This document shows, piece after piece, positions 61,776 through 64,000 of a DNA stretch of 64,000 bases (the stretch's first letter is position 1; every line of letters begins with the position of its first letter). This DNA comes from Cyanophora paradoxa (Eukaryota; Glaucocystophyceae; Cyanophorales; Cyanophoraceae), in NCBI GenBank assembly GCA_004431415.1, contig QPMI01000526.1:186001-250000 (forward strand), read 5' to 3'. A program made the position numbers and the translations under genes. The notes beneath the pieces are model-generated. The model did not search any database and was not told the origin of the DNA. It saw nothing but the letters and a program-made list of their open reading frames with translations.

Positions 61776-62731
61776 ATGCCGACGGACTACGTCTGCATTG
61801 CAAGCCACCAAGCGGATGAGCTGACATCCACCTCAAAATTTAAAGTAAGACTGCCTAAAGTTTATCAGGATGTAAAAGCTGTGCGCTTGGTATCAGCTGA
61901 GATCCCCAACACAATGAGCACAGTTGATGCACTCGATCCAGCAGAGGATTTAGTGTTTGACACGTATATATATTGGTGCAAATATGATCCTGCAAATGAG
62001 GGACCCGACCCACCTCAGCCAGGTTTTGGAGCCTGGAATAACATTACAATTCCATCTGGAAATTACGACGTCACCTCGCTTGTGACAAAGATAAACGAAA
62101 GGTTGACGGGGACTGGTATCACGTGCACGTATAATTCAGCAGTTAAATCAATAGGGTTCACAGCTAGCTTCGAGTTCTTTATTGCTCTGATGTTGGCACC
62201 GAACCTGGGTGGGCGGAAATCAGAAACTACCAGGCTGTTGCTAGGGCTCAGCGAACTGCAAAGCTGCTAGGCTTGCGATCAATTCTACCGATTCGGTCAA
62301 AGACATTATCTATAAATACTGAATATATAGCAGGCGCTTATGAGCCTGATGTCACTCCCGATGATCATGTGCTACTTCGCATTCCTGAAATTGGTGACCT
62401 TGTCAGTATGCCCAATACTTCAATTCCTGGCTTTTTCTCAAAGCTCAGCATTCCCAGCGCCCTCCGTCCAGGCGAAACAGCCTACTATGATTCAACTGAA
62501 GCAACTCCTTTGTATAAGTATGTTTATTCAAAGCTGGACCTGTACTCTGTGACTATTGAGATATACGATTTTATGCAGCGAATCGCTGATTTAAATGGAG
62601 CTCCTGTGTCATTTATTCTCGAAATTCGTTATGGTCCTGACGAACCCAATGGTGATGTTGTTTACGAACTTGCAAAACTTCAGCTACAGAAAAGATCGAA
62701 GACATATCCTTGGATCAATTCGTCAAACTGA
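61776..62731 (+). CDS. Second minor capsid-like protein, frameshifted
   Basis: The ATG at 61776 opens MPTDYVCIASHQADELTSTS, then KFKVRLPKVYQDVKAVRLVS and AEIPNTMSTVD. This N-terminal layout (S.N/KFxVxLP...VxAVRLxSxEIPNT) is common in capsid-vertex or minor capsid proteins of large and Polinton-like DNA viruses. The first frame ends at 62270. The reading continues from about 62220 in a second frame (LLGLRSILPIRSKTLSINTE, HVLLRIPEIGDLVSMPN, SFILEIRYG) to 62731, about 318 residues in all. It lies 45 bp before the major capsid gene. It may form the vertex together with the divergent 60830-61748 protein. Confidence 0.68.
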
Positions 62732-62775
62732 GCTAAGCGGCAGAATTATTTTCTTTCACAGCAATTATATATTCG

Positions 62776-64000
62776 ATGGATGTCACTCAAAATTTGCAGC
62801 GGCTCGGCCTCAAAGAGCTCCTGACAACTCCGCAGGAAGCGAAGGACTTCTTTATGAACAATGAGCTTATGTTGGGTCTAACGAGCCAAACCAAGCCTGT
62901 TCGTGTTGTTGTCAACCCAAGCAATGACTATGGAGACTGCTTCGGTAAACGAGTCACCTACTTCCTTCCCAGATACAACTTCCTTCAGGGGCTCGAACTC
63001 CAGTTTACCCTGCCCGAGTTGACAGCATTTACTGGTGACACTGACCTGGTTCGCACTGGTTATTTGCGATCGGTTGGTGCTCTCGTAAAGCGAATCGAAA
63101 TCAAATATGCTTCCTACAGCTACATTGTCCCCGAGGACTGGCTTGTTCACAGCGCTCTGATTTTCAATGATGATGCTCAGCTTAAAAAGAAGTACCGATC
63201 CGGTGGCTGGCTCCATGGAACACCACCTCAGGGGAGCAATCGCACTGGAGGTATTTTCAGTGTAAAAATCCCCTGTCCCTGGGAGGGTTCTGTGCTTCCG
63301 ATTGGTGCTCTATCTGGCGAGGTTTCCGTCGAGGTTTGGTTCCGTGATCGTGCCAGGGCTTCGTCGAAACCAGCTATGGTGGTAGGTTTGTAACAGAATA
63401 TGCCATAGGCGGTGATGCTTCTAAAGAAGATGGACTTGGGAGCGTGGAGCTGCTGCTGCATCCCCTGCAAACATCGGCCAGAATATAACTCCCAATGTTC
63501 TCAGTGTCACCCCTGCCAATCGGAGCTTTCGAATCCAAAGATTATTGCTCATTGCATCAACGTTGATGAGGCCACTTTTGCCCAGGTGATTGAGAAAGTC
63601 AAAACGTCTGGAATCGCAATTCCCGCTACCGATGTCGGCTGGGTTGATGCTGATTCAATTACTTATGCAGGTGCTGGTGCGCCAACCCGGATTAATCTGT
63701 CTCAAATCAGTGGACTTTGCTACGGCCTGTTCGTTAGCATTCGCAAGCAGCCAAACATGAACCAAACTGATGGAAAACACAGTGTCCTCAAAACCGAGGC
63801 TAATGCTCGCGATATCACTATTTCCTGCGAATTGAATGGACAGCGGCTTTATTCAAATGAGCCTGTCCCTCTCTTGCAAGGTGCCGAACTCATCGCTGAT
63901 GTCTTCAAGTGCTCCAATCTCGACGCACCTTTGAATAGGTACGTGCTGACTGGATTGCCATTTTGCATTAGTGGGGATAAATCGATTCGAAATGCTGCTC
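62776..64000 (+). CDS. Major capsid protein (double jelly-roll type), interrupted, runs off the right edge
   Basis: The start MDVTQNLQRLGLKELLTTP corresponds to TLKELLVTP of the Polinton capsid protein. NPSNDYGDCFGKRVTYFLPR, YIVPEDWLVHSALIFND and VSVEVWFRDRARASSKP follow. The frame stops at 63393. Coding character returns in the same frame by about 63520 (NPKIIAHCINVDEATFAQVI, VGWVDADSITYAGAGAP, ELNGQRLYSNEP) and is open to the window end. The 130 bp between contains stops in every reading I tried, so at least two indels or a small rearrangement disrupt the gene. It is the capsomer subunit of element 2. Confidence 0.82.

Larger units (their letters stand above)
50780..64000. mobile_element. 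Element 2: integrated Polinton-like virus, decaying, right end outside window
   Basis: This is an AT-richer, intron-free block with a major capsid protein homologous to that of the Polinton at 27.7-38.9 kb. It also has two penton/minor-capsid-like genes, phage-like fibre genes, a lipase and several small structural-looking genes. No polymerase, integrase, ATPase or terminal repeat is seen within the window. These may lie to the right or be missing. At least five genes carry frameshifts. The left end is approximate, just after the 57-bp minisatellite. Confidence 0.8.

Noticed and set aside
50780-64000. Element 2 as a bacterial prophage or contaminant
   Set aside because: Phage-like fibres and the S74 domain suggested it. 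The double-jelly-roll capsid gene homologous to the neighbouring Polinton, the penton-type genes and the absence of terminase, portal, tail and ribosome-binding-site signals argue for a eukaryotic Polinton-like virus.

Overview
The window is eukaryotic nuclear DNA, probably from a unicellular alga or other protist. Host genes are very GC-rich and cut by many short GT-AG introns, and they sit among low-complexity repeats. Two AT-richer virus-derived blocks and one non-LTR retrotransposon interrupt them. The lineage cannot be fixed from sequence alone. The antiporter resembles the fungal NHA1/SOD2 type, but the viral elements and gene style fit algae equally well.

Host region 1-27.65 kb: the 5' part of an FG-repeat nucleoporin (minus strand, 926 to the window edge); a SMARCAL1-type annealing helicase with HARP and SNF2 domains (about 1.4-6.6 kb), probably continuing into a low-complexity tail to 8.95 kb; and two tandem paralogues (9.86-16.41 and about 20.9-26.56 kb) that join many small coiled-coil exons to a HECT E3 ubiquitin-ligase domain. 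The duplication includes the 3' flank. A GC-rich satellite array (17.2-18.75 kb) and palindrome-rich, mostly gene-free DNA lie between the copies.

Element 1 (27,661-38,947) is a nearly intact Polinton/Maverick. It has 357-bp terminal inverted repeats, a 6-bp target-site duplication (GAGGCG), packaging ATPase, double-jelly-roll major capsid protein (one frameshift), penton-type minor capsid protein, protein-primed family B DNA polymerase, retroviral-type integrase and a DUF5710-like protein. It sits 90 bp upstream of the visible start of a Na+/H+ antiporter gene (39,038-41,580) that stops short of its last membrane segments.

42.1-49.3 kb is a minus-strand LINE (AP endonuclease, reverse transcriptase, RNase H, zinc knuckle), broken by frameshifts. 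50.8 kb to the right edge is element 2, a second integrated virus whose capsid protein is homologous to that of element 1 but whose cargo differs. It carries a very long phage-like fibre with HxH repeats and a C-terminal S74 self-cleaving chaperone, a patatin-like lipase with a discoidin-like partner, a pair of paralogous structural-looking proteins, and two divergent capsid genes. Many element 2 genes carry frameshifts, so it is decaying or the assembly has indel errors. Its right end lies outside the window. A recurrent stem-loop with compensatory stem changes lies at the 3' ends of its minus-strand genes.
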